From UBA7672 sp963784415 (lineage in GTDB: Bacteria > Pseudomonadota > Alphaproteobacteria > Caulobacterales > Hyphomonadaceae): a stretch of DNA of 64,000 bases. The translations under genes and the position numbers were made by a program. The notes under the pieces are model-generated. The model made no database searches. It was not told the origin of the DNA and saw nothing but the letters and a program-made list of their open reading frames with translations. The stretch is taken from positions 1 through 64,000 of the forward strand of contig CAWARK010000002.1 of the NCBI GenBank assembly GCA_963784415.1, given 5' to 3'. Shown piece after piece: positions 18,517-27,168 of the stretch (position 1 is its first letter; each line of letters starts with the position of its first letter).

Positions 18517-19170
18517 ATGCAGCTGTTCATTGATTCCGCAGACGTGGCCGAGCTGCGCGCCGCTGCCGCCAGCACCCTGATCGACGGCGTCACCACCAAC
18601 CCGTCGCTGATCGCCAAGTCCGGCCGCAACATGAAGGAAGCGATCGCCGAGATCTGCGCCATCATCCCCGGCCCGGTCAGCGCCGAAGCCGTCGCGACTG
18701 ATGTCGATGGCATGCTGGCCGAAGGCCGCTACCTCGCGCGCATCGCGTCCAACGTCGTCGTCAAGCTGCCGCTGACCGAGAACGGTCTCCGCGCGTGCAG
18801 CATCCTGTCGGGCGAGGGCACGAAGGTGAACGTCACGCTTTGCTTCTCCGCCGTGCAGGCGATGCTGGCGGCCAAGGCCGGCGCGTATTTCATCTCGCCC
18901 TTCATCGGCCGTCTCGATGACAAGGGCGTCGATGGCATGCAGCTGATCCGCGACATCCGCACGGTCTACGACAATTACGGTTACGAGACGAACATCCTCG
19001 CTGCGTCGATCCGCACGGCAGAGCACGTGAAGCAGTGCGCGCTTGCCGGCGCCGATTGCGCCACGCTGCCGCCGAAGATCTTCGCCGAACTCTACAAGCA
19101 CGAGCTGACGGATTCGGGGATTGCGGCCTTCCTCAAGGACTGGGCATCGACCGGTCAGTCGATCCTCTAG
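18517..19170 (+). CDS. fsa: Transaldolase / fructose-6-phosphate aldolase family
   Basis: A 217-residue short transaldolase (FSA/TalC type). Landmarks: MQLFIDSADVAEL start, DGVTTNPSLIAKSG, VVVKLPLTENGL with the Schiff-base lysine in the VKLP strand, and VTLCFSAVQAMLAAKAGAYFISPFIGRLDD. The family interconverts or cleaves sugar phosphates in the pentose phosphate area. The ATG at 18517 has GGAG about 9 bases ahead. It follows manC by 44 bases and precedes a GT2 gene by 5 bases, so these are likely one transcript. Whether the activity is transaldolase or aldolase cannot be decided here. Confidence 0.88.
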   Translation: MQLFIDSADVAELRAAAASTLIDGVTTNPSLIAKSGRNMKEAIAEICAIIPGPVSAEAVATDVDGMLAEGRYLARIASNVVVKLPLTENGLRACSILSGEGTKVNVTLCFSAVQAMLAAKAGAYFISPFIGRLDDKGVDGMQLIRDIRTVYDNYGYETNILAASIRTAEHVKQCALAGADCATLPPKIFAELYKHELTDSGIAAFLKDWASTGQSIL

Positions 19171-19175
19171 CCCGC

Positions 19176-20234
19176 ATGACGGGCGGGGGCGATCCAGAGA
19201 TCACGGTCGTCGTCGTCAACTATAATGGCGGCGACTATCTGCGTGGCTGTCTTGCTTCGCTGGCGCGCCAGACATTCACGAACTTTGAAACCATCGTCAT
19301 CGACAACGCGTCCACGGACGGCTCGCTTGAGCGCATCGTGGAAAAGCCTGCGCATCTTTCGATCCTGAAGCAGACCAGCAATCTCGGCTTTGCCGGCGGC
19401 AATAATGTCGGCGCAAAAGCGGGGAAGGGCAAATGGCTCGCCCTGCTCAATCCCGATGCAGAGGCCGCACCGGACTGGCTCGAAGCCATGATGCGCGCCG
19501 TCGCGCGGCATCCGACGCACCGCATGATTGCCTGCCTCCAGATCAGTCTCCATGACGCGGCAAAGCTCGATGGCGCGGGCGATTGCTATCTCGCCTATGG
19601 CTATGCGTGGCGCGGCGGTTTTGGACATCCTGCGTCGAGCGCGCCGCCCGCCGGCGAATGTTTTGCCCCGTGCGGCGCGGCTGCGCTCTATCCGCGCGAG
19701 GTCTTTCTTGAATCCGGCGGGTTTGACGAGCGGTATTTCTGTTACCATGAGGACGTCGACATGGCTTTCCGCCTGCGCCTTCAGGGCGAGCGGTGTCAGT
19801 TCGCGCCTGAGGCGCGGGTGCGCCATGCTGGATCGGCTATCTCGGGCCGCACGAGCGCCTTTTCGGTCTTCCACGGTGTTCGCAATGGCGTGTGGACCTA
19901 TGTGAAAAACATGCCCGGGGGGCTGCTTCTGCTGACGTCTCCGGTGTGGTTCATCGGATCGCTGATGTTGCTCGTGCGTGGCGCGTTGCGCGGCGTCTTC
20001 GTGCCGACCTGGCGTGGGTTCGTTGCGGCTTTCGCTGGTCTCGGTCCTGCACTGGCGGCCCGCAGACAGCTTCGCGCGCGCCGTCGCGTATCGGTGGCGC
20101 ATCTCGCCGCCGCCTTCACATGGAATCCGTTCAGCTATCTCGGCCGCTCAATCCAGGTGCGGCCATTTCCCAGCCGATCACTCGGAAATCCGCAGTACTT
20201 CCGCAAACGCCAGGAAGACGTGATAGAGCGTTGA
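19176..20234 (+). CDS. Glycosyltransferase family 2 (rhamnosyltransferase-like)
   Basis: A 352-residue GT-A enzyme: VVVVNYNGGDYLRGCLASL at the start, IVIDNASTDGS, NLGFAGGNN, LLNPDAE (the metal-binding DxD-like position) and FDERYFCYHEDVDMAFRL. This ordering is typical of WbbL-like rhamnosyltransferases and other single-sugar-adding GT2 enzymes. Two hydrophobic segments near residues 240-290 may anchor it to the membrane. The ATG at 19176 follows the fsa stop by 5 bases. Its 3' end overlaps the convergent epimerase gene by 57 bases. Confidence 0.87.
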   Translation: MTGGGDPEITVVVVNYNGGDYLRGCLASLARQTFTNFETIVIDNASTDGSLERIVEKPAHLSILKQTSNLGFAGGNNVGAKAGKGKWLALLNPDAEAAPDWLEAMMRAVARHPTHRMIACLQISLHDAAKLDGAGDCYLAYGYAWRGGFGHPASSAPPAGECFAPCGAAALYPREVFLESGGFDERYFCYHEDVDMAFRLRLQGERCQFAPEARVRHAGSAISGRTSAFSVFHGVRNGVWTYVKNMPGGLLLLTSPVWFIGSLMLLVRGALRGVFVPTWRGFVAAFAGLGPALAARRQLRARRRVSVAHLAAAFTWNPFSYLGRSIQVRPFPSRSLGNPQYFRKRQEDVIER

Positions 20235-21312
20235 GGCGGGCACAGTCTTGTTGAGCGGCCTGCCATTCGCATCGAACGCATCCATCCACGTGCCCGCAGG
20301 CTCGCGGCCGAAATAGCGGTCCAGCAACAGCTTGCCCGATCCGTCGATCACCGGCGCCGGGTCGATGCCATCCAGCTCCCACATTGCCACGGCCGCTTTC
20401 ATCCGCTCCGTGTTCGGCCACGAGCGTGACCCGCGATCCAGCGGCGCGCCGTCATCGCGCACGCTGTTGAACGTGACGCTGGTCGCCTTGTCGACGCCAT
20501 GCGCTTCCGCAAACTTCACCAGCGCGCGGATCATATCCGCCGTATCCAGGCTTCAGCTGCTTGCGCGCGGCGTTGAGAATCCATGCCCATTCGAGCTGGT
20601 GCCCCGGCTCGACGATACGGCCTTCCTCGCCCGGCGCACGCGACCAGTCGTCCGTGAAATACTCCGCGAGTGTGCCCGAGCGCAGGTCGAAGAATTTCGA
20701 TCCGAACAGGTCGATCAGTTTTTTTGCGGTCTCTGCAAAGCGCGTCTCGCCCGTGGCCTCGTAGGCGGCGAGACAGGCTTCGGTCAGATGCATGTGCGGG
20801 TTCTGCTGGCGCCATCCCTTTGCCGGCAGTTCGTGCCAGAAGCCGAGGCCACTTGGGTGGCGCATGTGGCTTTCGATAAAATCGAGTGTCCGGTGCATCC
20901 ACTCGCGCGACGTCGCATCCCGCATCGCCCTGTGTCGCCAGGCGAACGCGAACAGTACAAAGGCGTGGTCGTAGAGATCAGGCGTCGCATCGAGCGGCGC
21001 GCCGGTCCGGGTCAGCGTTCGCGCAAAGCCTTTGTCAGCGCCCTGCCAGGTGCGTTGCGTCAGGAAATCAATTCCGGGCGCCGCCAGATCATTGCCGCGC
21101 TCAAAGCCAAGCATCGCTGCGTGGGAGAAAACATAAATCTGCCGCGCCGTGACGCGCGTGCGCTTGAAGCTGACTTCGGCGTCGCGGCCGTCCAGCGTCA
21201 GTTGTTCGACATAACCGCCATTGTCGGCATCGAGCCCATGGCTCGCCCAGAACGGCAGGGCCTTGTCGAACATCCACGAACGAATCGCTGCGCTTGCGGC
21301 AATTGCCGGCAT
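20178..21312 (-). CDS. AGE family epimerase/isomerase, frameshifted
   Basis: N-acylglucosamine 2-epimerase superfamily ((alpha/alpha)6 barrel). Landmarks are GGYVEQLTLDG, RVTARQIYVFSHA, ATPDLYDHAFVLFA, PHMHLTEACLAAYEAT and IVEPGHQLEWAWIL. The frame breaks near 20540. After KQLKPGYGG, the next frame continues MIRALVKFAEAHGVD and ends LYHVFLAFAEVLR. Joined length is about 375 residues, normal for the family. Members interconvert hexoses such as mannose/glucose or act as mannose-6-phosphate isomerases. Closeness to manC makes a role in mannose supply plausible but unproven. Confidence 0.8.
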
Positions 21313-21473
21313 GCTTAACCCTCATTCAATCTCGGGACGCACCCTATCACGACGCGCGAGTAGCATAAAACCGAGTGGGGGTCCTCGCGAACATATTGCC
21401 TTGCAGCTGTAGCTGGGCTCAAACCAGAAATCCTGCTTATGTCGTCAGCGCCGCCACAAACGATTGCACCTGC

Positions 21474-22463
21474 ATGGGAAGTGAACGTCCAGAGACCATC
21501 CTGCTGACCGGCGCCGCCGGATTCATCGGGTATCACGTGGCAACTAAGCTGCTTGATGCCGGCATCAGCGTGATCGGCGTCGACAGTCTCAATGATTATT
21601 ATCCGGTGCAGCTGAAGCATGATCGCCTTCAGCGCCTGAACGGGCGTGCGGGATTCAAGTTCCACAAGGTCGACATCGCCGATCACAAGGGCCTGCTCGC
21701 GGTCGAGGGTGTTTCCGAAGCGGACGGCGTCATCCATCTCGCGGCGCAGGCAGGCGTGCGCTACTCGATCGACAATCCATTCGCCTACGCGCAGTCGAAT
21801 ATGGTTGGCCACCTGTCCGTTCTCGAACTCGTTCGCCATCATCCGAAGAAGCCGCGTCTCGTCTACGCGTCGTCCTCATCGGTCTATGGCAACTCCGCGA
21901 CCGCACCCTATTCGGAACAGGATCGCGTCGATCATCCTGTTTCGCTCTATGCGGCGACCAAGCGGTCGAACGAGCTCGTGAGCGACGCCTATACCAACCT
22001 CTATGGCATGGAGCAGGTCGGCCTGCGTTTCTTCACTGTCTATGGTCCGTGGGGCAGGCCGGACATGGCCTACTGGTCGTTCACGCGCGACATCATCGCG
22101 GGCACGCCGATCCGCGTCTTCAACAATGGCGAGCTCGAGCGCGACTTCACCTGGATCGACGACATTGTCTCCGGCGTCGTCGCCACCGCGCTGCAGGCGC
22201 CGGCGACGCCACAGCCGCTGCACCGCGTCTACAACATCGGCAACAACCGCCCGGTCCAGCTCGGCCACTTCATCTCGATCATCGAGGACACCATCGGCCG
22301 CAAGGCCGAGCGCATCATGCTGCCGATGCAGCAGGGCGATGTGAAAGCGACCTGCGCCAATATCGATGCGCTGAAGCGCGACTATGGCTTTGCGCCATCC
22401 ACACGTCTGGAAGACGGCCTGCCGCAATTCGTGCGCTGGTATCGCGACTACACCGGAACCTGA
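21474..22463 (+). CDS. NAD-dependent epimerase, UDP-glucuronate 4-epimerase-like
   Basis: A 329-residue extended SDR. The NAD-binding loop TGAAGFIGYHVATKLL is near the start, DSLNDYYPVQLKHDRL follows, then HLAAQAGVRYSI, the catalytic SSSSVYGN and YAATKRSNE (Tyr-x3-Lys), and RFFTVYGPWGRPDMA. NDYYPVQLK and AGVRYSI match UDP-glucuronate epimerases (CapI/LpsL type), which make UDP-galacturonate. The ATG at 21474 is used because the NAD loop should lie close to the N-terminus; an upstream extension to 21375 is Cys-rich and unlike the family. It would provide an acidic sugar for the envelope glycan. Confidence 0.87.
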   Translation: MGSERPETILLTGAAGFIGYHVATKLLDAGISVIGVDSLNDYYPVQLKHDRLQRLNGRAGFKFHKVDIADHKGLLAVEGVSEADGVIHLAAQAGVRYSIDNPFAYAQSNMVGHLSVLELVRHHPKKPRLVYASSSSVYGNSATAPYSEQDRVDHPVSLYAATKRSNELVSDAYTNLYGMEQVGLRFFTVYGPWGRPDMAYWSFTRDIIAGTPIRVFNNGELERDFTWIDDIVSGVVATALQAPATPQPLHRVYNIGNNRPVQLGHFISIIEDTIGRKAERIMLPMQQGDVKATCANIDALKRDYGFAPSTRLEDGLPQFVRWYRDYTGT

Positions 22464-22466
22464 CGC

Positions 22467-23480
22467 TTACGCGCCTGCGAAGGCCGGCGTCCAGAAGCCG
22501 AACGATGCACTCTCCGCAGTCGGGTTGCGCGTGGGATCGACCTTGATCCCCAGCACTTCCACGTTGGGGCTGTTGACCAGCGACACGCCCGTCGCCAGCA
22601 GCTTGTAGTTCGCGCCGTCCGACACATAGACGTACTGCGTGCCGGGGCCGTGCGTCGGGTCGAGCGGAAGCTCCTTCACGAAGTCAGGCGCCAGTCCCGG
22701 AAGCCAGTTCGCGCCGCGCTCGTTCATGCCTGCCAGCGCTGCCGCCTGCGGGAATGCTCCGTTCTTGGCGTGGTACGCTTTCAGCGCATCGTTGAGGGTC
22801 ACGAGATCCTGCACGCGCTTGCGGTTGACGATGCGCGGGTCAGGCGGCAGCGCGCCGGCGGCTGCGGCCGGGGGTTGCGCGGAGGCCTGCGGTTTGGCGC
22901 TGACGGGTGCAGCAGCCGGTGCAGGCGGCGGAGCAGCGGCAACGGGAGCCGGCGCTGGGGCCGGTGCCGGGGTCTGGGCGGCGGGGGAGCCGCCGCAACG
23001 GGTTGCGGCGCGACCGGGGGCGCGGGCCACGGGAGCGGCGGGTCTTGGCGCCGGCGCCGGGGCCTGAGCGGCCGCAATCGGCGGCGCCTTGGGCGTTGGC
23101 GTCACGGGCGGCGCCACTGAAGCGGGTGGCGCTGCGGGCGGGGCCACTTCTGCTGCCTTGCGCGCGGATTTCGGTTTAGCCTTCTTGGGCGGCGTCTCTT
23201 TCGCCATCTCTGGCGGTTTGGCGACGGGCCGCTTCTTTGGCTCCTTCTTGCCGCCGGTCGCAACGGCAATGATGATCATCAGGAGGCCCAACCCGGCTGC
23301 GCCGCCGCCCGTATAGAGCGCCATCGGCGTTTTCAGGAACTCCCGGGACCCGGGGACCTTGTCGAAGACCTGGTTGAGAACATCGATGGTTGAAAGATCG
23401 ATCGGCGCATACTGGGCGCCAGCCACCGCGCCCCCGCCAAGCATCAGCAGCAGGCCAAGCAAGATCACAATGAAACGCAC
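22467..23480 (-). CDS. Membrane-anchored protein with GspG-like C-terminal domain
   Basis: About 337 residues. There are two N-terminal hydrophobic segments (residues 3-22 and about 56-74), a Lys-rich patch, then a long Pro/Ala linker. The C-terminal domain of about 110 residues (RVQDLVTLNDALKAYHAKNG, YVYVSDGANYKLLATGV) resembles type II secretion pseudopilin GspG without its own pilin leader. The GTG start has AGGAG about 9 bases ahead. The linker stretch ARAPGRAATRCGG reads like a short out-of-frame patch: shifting frame gives VAPQPVAAAPPP, so two compensating indels near 22985 and 23020 are likely. The function is unknown. Confidence 0.7.
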   Translation of the reverse strand: MRFIVILLGLLLMLGGGAVAGAQYAPIDLSTIDVLNQVFDKVPGSREFLKTPMALYTGGGAAGLGLLMIIIAVATGGKKEPKKRPVAKPPEMAKETPPKKAKPKSARKAAEVAPPAAPPASVAPPVTPTPKAPPIAAAQAPAPAPRPAAPVARAPGRAATRCGGSPAAQTPAPAPAPAPVAAAPPPAPAAAPVSAKPQASAQPPAAAAGALPPDPRIVNRKRVQDLVTLNDALKAYHAKNGAFPQAAALAGMNERGANWLPGLAPDFVKELPLDPTHGPGTQYVYVSDGANYKLLATGVSLVNSPNVEVLGIKVDPTRNPTAESASFGFWTPAFAGA

Positions 23481-23598
23481 GCAAAAACTCCTATCCCCAC
23501 AGGGAGCCTAGCCTGCTCGCGCCCGAGCCTCAACGCTTCCTTGCCGATACAATGCAGACGCGAAGCCCGGAGATGACTTTCGCGTAAAACTGGTTCAA

Positions 23599-24568
23599 AT
23601 GCGCCGCATGCCGGACCATTCGCACATCACAATCGCCCGCCGCGTCCTCCAGCTGGAGGCCGAGGCGCTCACCCTTCTGGCGCAGGGGCTGGATGACCGG
23701 TTCGTCCGCGCCGTCGACACGATTCTGGCGGCCAAAGGGCAGGGTGATCTGCACCGGCATCGGCAAGTCGGGCCATGTGGCGCGCAAGATTGCCGCCACG
23801 ATGGCCTCTACCGGCACGCAGGCCTATTTCGTCCACGCCACCGAGGCCAGCCATGGCGATCTCGGCATGATCGGGCAGGACGACGTCGTTCTGGCCCTGT
23901 CGAAATCCGGCGAGACCAAAGAGCTCGCCGACATGCTGAGCTACGCCAAGCGCTATTCCATCCCGCTGATCGGCATGACGTCAAAGGCCGACTCGACGCT
24001 GGGCCGCGCCGCCGACATCCTGCTGCAGGTGCCCGACGCGCCCGAGGCCTGCGCCGAAACCAACGCGCCGACGACATCGACAACGCTGATGATCGCGCTG
24101 GGCGATGCGCTCGCCGTCGCCCTGCTCGAAAGCAAGGGCTTCAAGGCCGACCACTTCAAGGTCTTCCATCCGGGCGGCAAGCTCGGCGCCATGCTGCGCA
24201 CGGCGGGCGACGTGATGCACAAGTCGACCGAGCTTCCGCTGGTCGCTGCTGGCGTACCGTTCATCGACGGCGTGAAGGCGATGTCTGCAAAAGGCTTCGG
24301 CGTTCTTGGCGTCACCAATCCCGATGGCACGCTCGCCGGTCTCGTCACCGATGGCGACCTGCGCCGCTATATCACCGCAGGCAAATCGGTTGCCACCATC
24401 GACGACGTGATGACCAAAGGCCCGCGCACGGCTGATCCCGCGTCACTTGCGGCCGACGTGCTGCGCATCATGAACGAGCGCAAGATCACCCAGATGTTCG
24501 TGCTCGATGGCGGCAAGCCTGTCGGCCTCATCCACATGCACGACCTGCTGAAGGCTGGTCTGGCGTGA
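23599..24568 (+). CDS. kdsD: Arabinose-5-phosphate isomerase, frameshifted
   Basis: Converts ribulose-5-phosphate to arabinose-5-phosphate, the first step to Kdo. The first frame gives the N-terminal helix (VLQLEAEALTLLAQGLDD). It breaks near 23737, and the next frame continues RVICTGIGKSGHVARKIAATMASTGTQAYFVH, the SIS sugar-isomerase core, with EASHGDLGMI and LSKSGETKEL. Two CBS domains follow (GVLGVTNPDGTLAGLVTDGDLRR and MFVLDGGKPVGLIHMHDLL). One extra base in CCAAAGGGC explains the break, and the joined protein of about 322 residues is normal size. It overlaps kdsB by GTGA. Confidence 0.88.
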
Positions 24569-25365
24569 AATCCGTTATCGTCATCCCAGCGCGCTACGCC
24601 TCCACGCGCTTCCCGGGCAAGCCGCTGCACCCGATCAACGGCGTCTCCATGCTGGCCCGCACTGTCGCCGCCGCGCGCAAGGCGGGGCAGGCGACCGGCG
24701 CGCGCGTGCTCGTCGCCACGGATGACGATCGCATCGCCGCTCACGCCCGCGAAATCGGCGCCGAACCGGTGATGACGGATCCCGATCTTCCCTCCGGAAC
24801 AGACCGCTGCCGCGCCGCCGCCGAACTCGCCGCGCCCGAAGCCGACTTCATCGTCAACCTGCAGGGTGACGCCCCCTTCACGCCGCCTGCCCACGTCTCC
24901 GCCCTGATCGACAACGCCCAGCGCGCCGACGTCGTCACGCCGGTGATCAACCTCACCTGGGAAGCGCTCGACGCTCTCCGCGAGCACAAGAAGTCGACGC
25001 CCTTCTCGGGCACGACCTGCATCCGCGGCGAAGACGGCCGCGCCATCTGGTTCTCGAAGAACATTCTCCCGGCGATCCGCAGCGAAGCGAAGATGCGCGC
25101 CGCCGGGCCGCTGTCGCCGGTGCTCCAGCACGTCGGCCTCTACGGCTATTCCCGCAAGGCGCTGGACCGCATCGCCGCGCTGAAGCCCTCGCGCTACGAA
25201 GAACTCGAAGGCCTCGAACAGCTCCGCTTCATCGAGAACGGCCTCAGCGTTTACGCCGTGCAGGTCGCGGCCTCGGAGCTGCCGTCCGCCGGCATCGACA
25301 CGCCGCAGGATGTGGTGAAGGCCGAACTGGCACTGAAGCATCTCGGCGATCCGTACCGCGCCTGA
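24565..25365 (+). CDS. kdsB: 3-deoxy-manno-octulosonate cytidylyltransferase
   Basis: Makes CMP-Kdo from Kdo and CTP. The 266-residue protein has the nucleotidyltransferase start VIVIPARYASTRFPGKPL, ATDDDRIAAHA, the product-site segment LPSGTDRCRAAAE, VNLQGDAPF, LQHVGLYGYSRKAL and LEGLEQLRFIENG. The length is slightly above the usual 245-255. The GTG start overlaps the kdsD stop (GTGA), so the Kdo genes are coupled. It is intact, unlike its neighbour. CMP-Kdo feeds lipid A core and, in some systems, the Kdo linker of ABC-exported capsules. Confidence 0.94.
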   Translation: MKSVIVIPARYASTRFPGKPLHPINGVSMLARTVAAARKAGQATGARVLVATDDDRIAAHAREIGAEPVMTDPDLPSGTDRCRAAAELAAPEADFIVNLQGDAPFTPPAHVSALIDNAQRADVVTPVINLTWEALDALREHKKSTPFSGTTCIRGEDGRAIWFSKNILPAIRSEAKMRAAGPLSPVLQHVGLYGYSRKALDRIAALKPSRYEELEGLEQLRFIENGLSVYAVQVAASELPSAGIDTPQDVVKAELALKHLGDPYRA

Positions 25366-25368
25366 GGG

Positions 25369-26235
25369 CTACTCGAACACCACCGTCCGTGCGCCATTCA
25401 TGAAGATGCGCCCTTCGATGTGCAGCTTCACCGCGCGCGCCAGAACGCGCGCTTCGGTGTCACGACCCTTGGCGGTCATCACGTCCGGCTGGTCGACATG
25501 GTTCGTCGGCTCCACCGCCTGCGCGATGATCGGGCCTTCGTCGAGATCGCTGGTGACGTAGTGCGCCGTCGCGCCGATCAGCTTCACGCCGCGATTGAAC
25601 GCCTGCGTGTAAGGCTTGGCGCCCTTGAAGCCCGGCAGGAATGAGTGATGGATGTTGATGCAGCGCCCGGCCAGCTTGGCGCTGAGATCGGTCGACAGGA
25701 TCTGCATGTAGCGCGCGAGCACAACGAGATCGACCTTCAGCGTCTCGACCAGTTCGAGGATGCGCGCCTCGGCCGCTTCCTTGCCAATGCGGTCGGTGGG
25801 CAGGTGGTAGTAGGGCACGCCATGCCGGTCGGCGAGCCACGCACACGTCAGATGGTTCGACACGATCGCCGGGACGTTCATGTTCAGCGAGCCGATGCGC
25901 TGGCGATAGAGCAGGTCGTTGAGACAATGATCGGCGGTGGAAACCAGGATCAGGACGTTGGGCTTCGCCCGCGCGTCGATCACCTCCCACTCCATCCCCC
26001 AGCGCGCCGCGACGGCCTCGAACTCGGCGCTGAATTTCGCCAGCGTGAAGCCATCGACCGTGGGTGCGAACAGCAGGCGCATGAAGAACATGCCCGACGC
26101 CGCATCGCCGAAATTCGCGGTCTCGGCGATGAACAGCCGCCGTTCCGCGAGAAAGCCCGCCACGTCGGCCACGATGCCGATGGCGTCCTTGCACGCAGCG
26201 CGCAGGATGAAGCGTTCTTGTGTTTCGGGCGTCAT
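25369..26235 (-). CDS. purU: Formyltetrahydrofolate deformylase
   Basis: Hydrolyses 10-formyl-THF to THF and formate, supplying formate and balancing one-carbon pools. It has an N-terminal ACT domain (FILRAACKDAIGIVADVAGFL, residues about 8-28) and a formyltransferase domain with the catalytic NIHHSFLPGFKG and VTSDLDEGPIIAQAV (Asn, His and Asp of the active site). 288 residues is the normal length. The ATG at 26235 has GGGAG close ahead; upstream in-frame codons lack family similarity. It is convergent with kdsB, 3 bases apart, and not obviously linked to glycan genes. Confidence 0.94.
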   Translation of the reverse strand: MTPETQERFILRAACKDAIGIVADVAGFLAERRLFIAETANFGDAASGMFFMRLLFAPTVDGFTLAKFSAEFEAVAARWGMEWEVIDARAKPNVLILVSTADHCLNDLLYRQRIGSLNMNVPAIVSNHLTCAWLADRHGVPYYHLPTDRIGKEAAEARILELVETLKVDLVVLARYMQILSTDLSAKLAGRCINIHHSFLPGFKGAKPYTQAFNRGVKLIGATAHYVTSDLDEGPIIAQAVEPTNHVDQPDVMTAKGRDTEARVLARAVKLHIEGRIFMNGARTVVFE

Positions 26236-26355
26236 GTCGGCTCCCTGCGCGCCGCTTCCGGCAAGAAACGGGTTATAGGCCGCGTAACGCGGACGGCGGC
26301 TGCCGCGCAAGGGAGGTCAACCGCTGGGAGACAGGGGCGGCGGATGTGGGAAGGA

Positions 26356-27165
26356 TCAGCGCGGTGTCTGGCCGCGGACGGCCTTGCCGATGCGCACGGG
26401 GAAGAGCTGGTTCGCGGCGGCGGGCTGTGGGTGGCACAACTGGGTCAGGCCGCGCCAGTCGAACCGTTTCCGCGAGAATTCGACAAACCAGTCGACGAAC
26501 GCCCAGGCCTCTGGGTCGTGTACTAGATGGTGGGTCAGTATGCCGATCGGCTCCTCGAACGCTCCCATGCCGCGCCGGGCCTCAAGCTGCCGGCGCAGCG
26601 CATTGAGGATACGGTATTTGCCGCGGAATTTCGGCTCACCCTTCCAGCGGAGAATGTCGACCTGCGCGCCAATGTGCTTCAGGCCGTCATGTGCCTTGCC
26701 GGTGATACCGACCGAATAGGTGTCGTACTTCGCAGCCTTGATCGCCTCGATCAGCCGATCGCTCGCCTCGTTCCATGGCGGCACGAAGATCAGCGGCGGC
26801 AAGCCTGCCGCCACAAGGCGCGCGCGGCCAGCCGCGACAGCGCCATTGATCGCCGCTTGGGTGGCATCCTGGGGAAACTCGCTGCGCGGTCCGCCCGAGG
26901 GCAGGTGATTGGTGTGGTGGATGCCGTGCTGCGCAATCGTGACACCCGCCACCGAACTCAACCGGTTGGCCAGCGGAGTTGGGTCGACATCGGGAATGAC
27001 GGCCAGCGTCAACGGCAGCTCGCGCCGCGACTCCATCAGGCGGTCAAGCTGCCAGGTTGGCTCGCGCGCATCATCGTCGCGCCACCACATCACGGGCACG
27101 CGCCAGGCCCGGCGCCAGATACCCAACTCGTGATTGAGCCGCATCAGCGCGATGGTGTCCCGCAC
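26356..27165 (-). CDS. Polysaccharide deacetylase-like protein
   Basis: 269 residues with the NodB-type layout: the metal/catalytic pair in MWWRDDDARE (near residue 30), then the strand LTLAVIPD, the metal-binding QHGIHHTNH near residue 82, and a conserved LIFVPPWNEAS. This matches a divergent deacetylase subgroup; classic NodB enzymes read TFDDG and HxxxH. It probably removes acetyl groups from an envelope polysaccharide. No signal peptide is seen, so it may act in the cytoplasm or through an unseen export route. It starts 3 bases after the GT25 gene ends, so the two form an operon. Confidence 0.68.
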   Translation of the reverse strand: MRDTIALMRLNHELGIWRRAWRVPVMWWRDDDAREPTWQLDRLMESRRELPLTLAVIPDVDPTPLANRLSSVAGVTIAQHGIHHTNHLPSGGPRSEFPQDATQAAINGAVAAGRARLVAAGLPPLIFVPPWNEASDRLIEAIKAAKYDTYSVGITGKAHDGLKHIGAQVDILRWKGEPKFRGKYRILNALRRQLEARRGMGAFEEPIGILTHHLVHDPEAWAFVDWFVEFSRKRFDWRGLTQLCHPQPAAANQLFPVRIGKAVRGQTPR

Positions 27166-27168
27166 GCG

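Noticed and set aside
18019..19101. Minus-strand frame opposite manC and fsa
   Set aside because: Arg-rich composition without motifs; both plus-strand genes are recognisable.
22639..23120. Gly/Ala-rich plus-strand frames
   Set aside because: Antisense of the Pro/Ala linker of the GspG-like protein; low complexity only.
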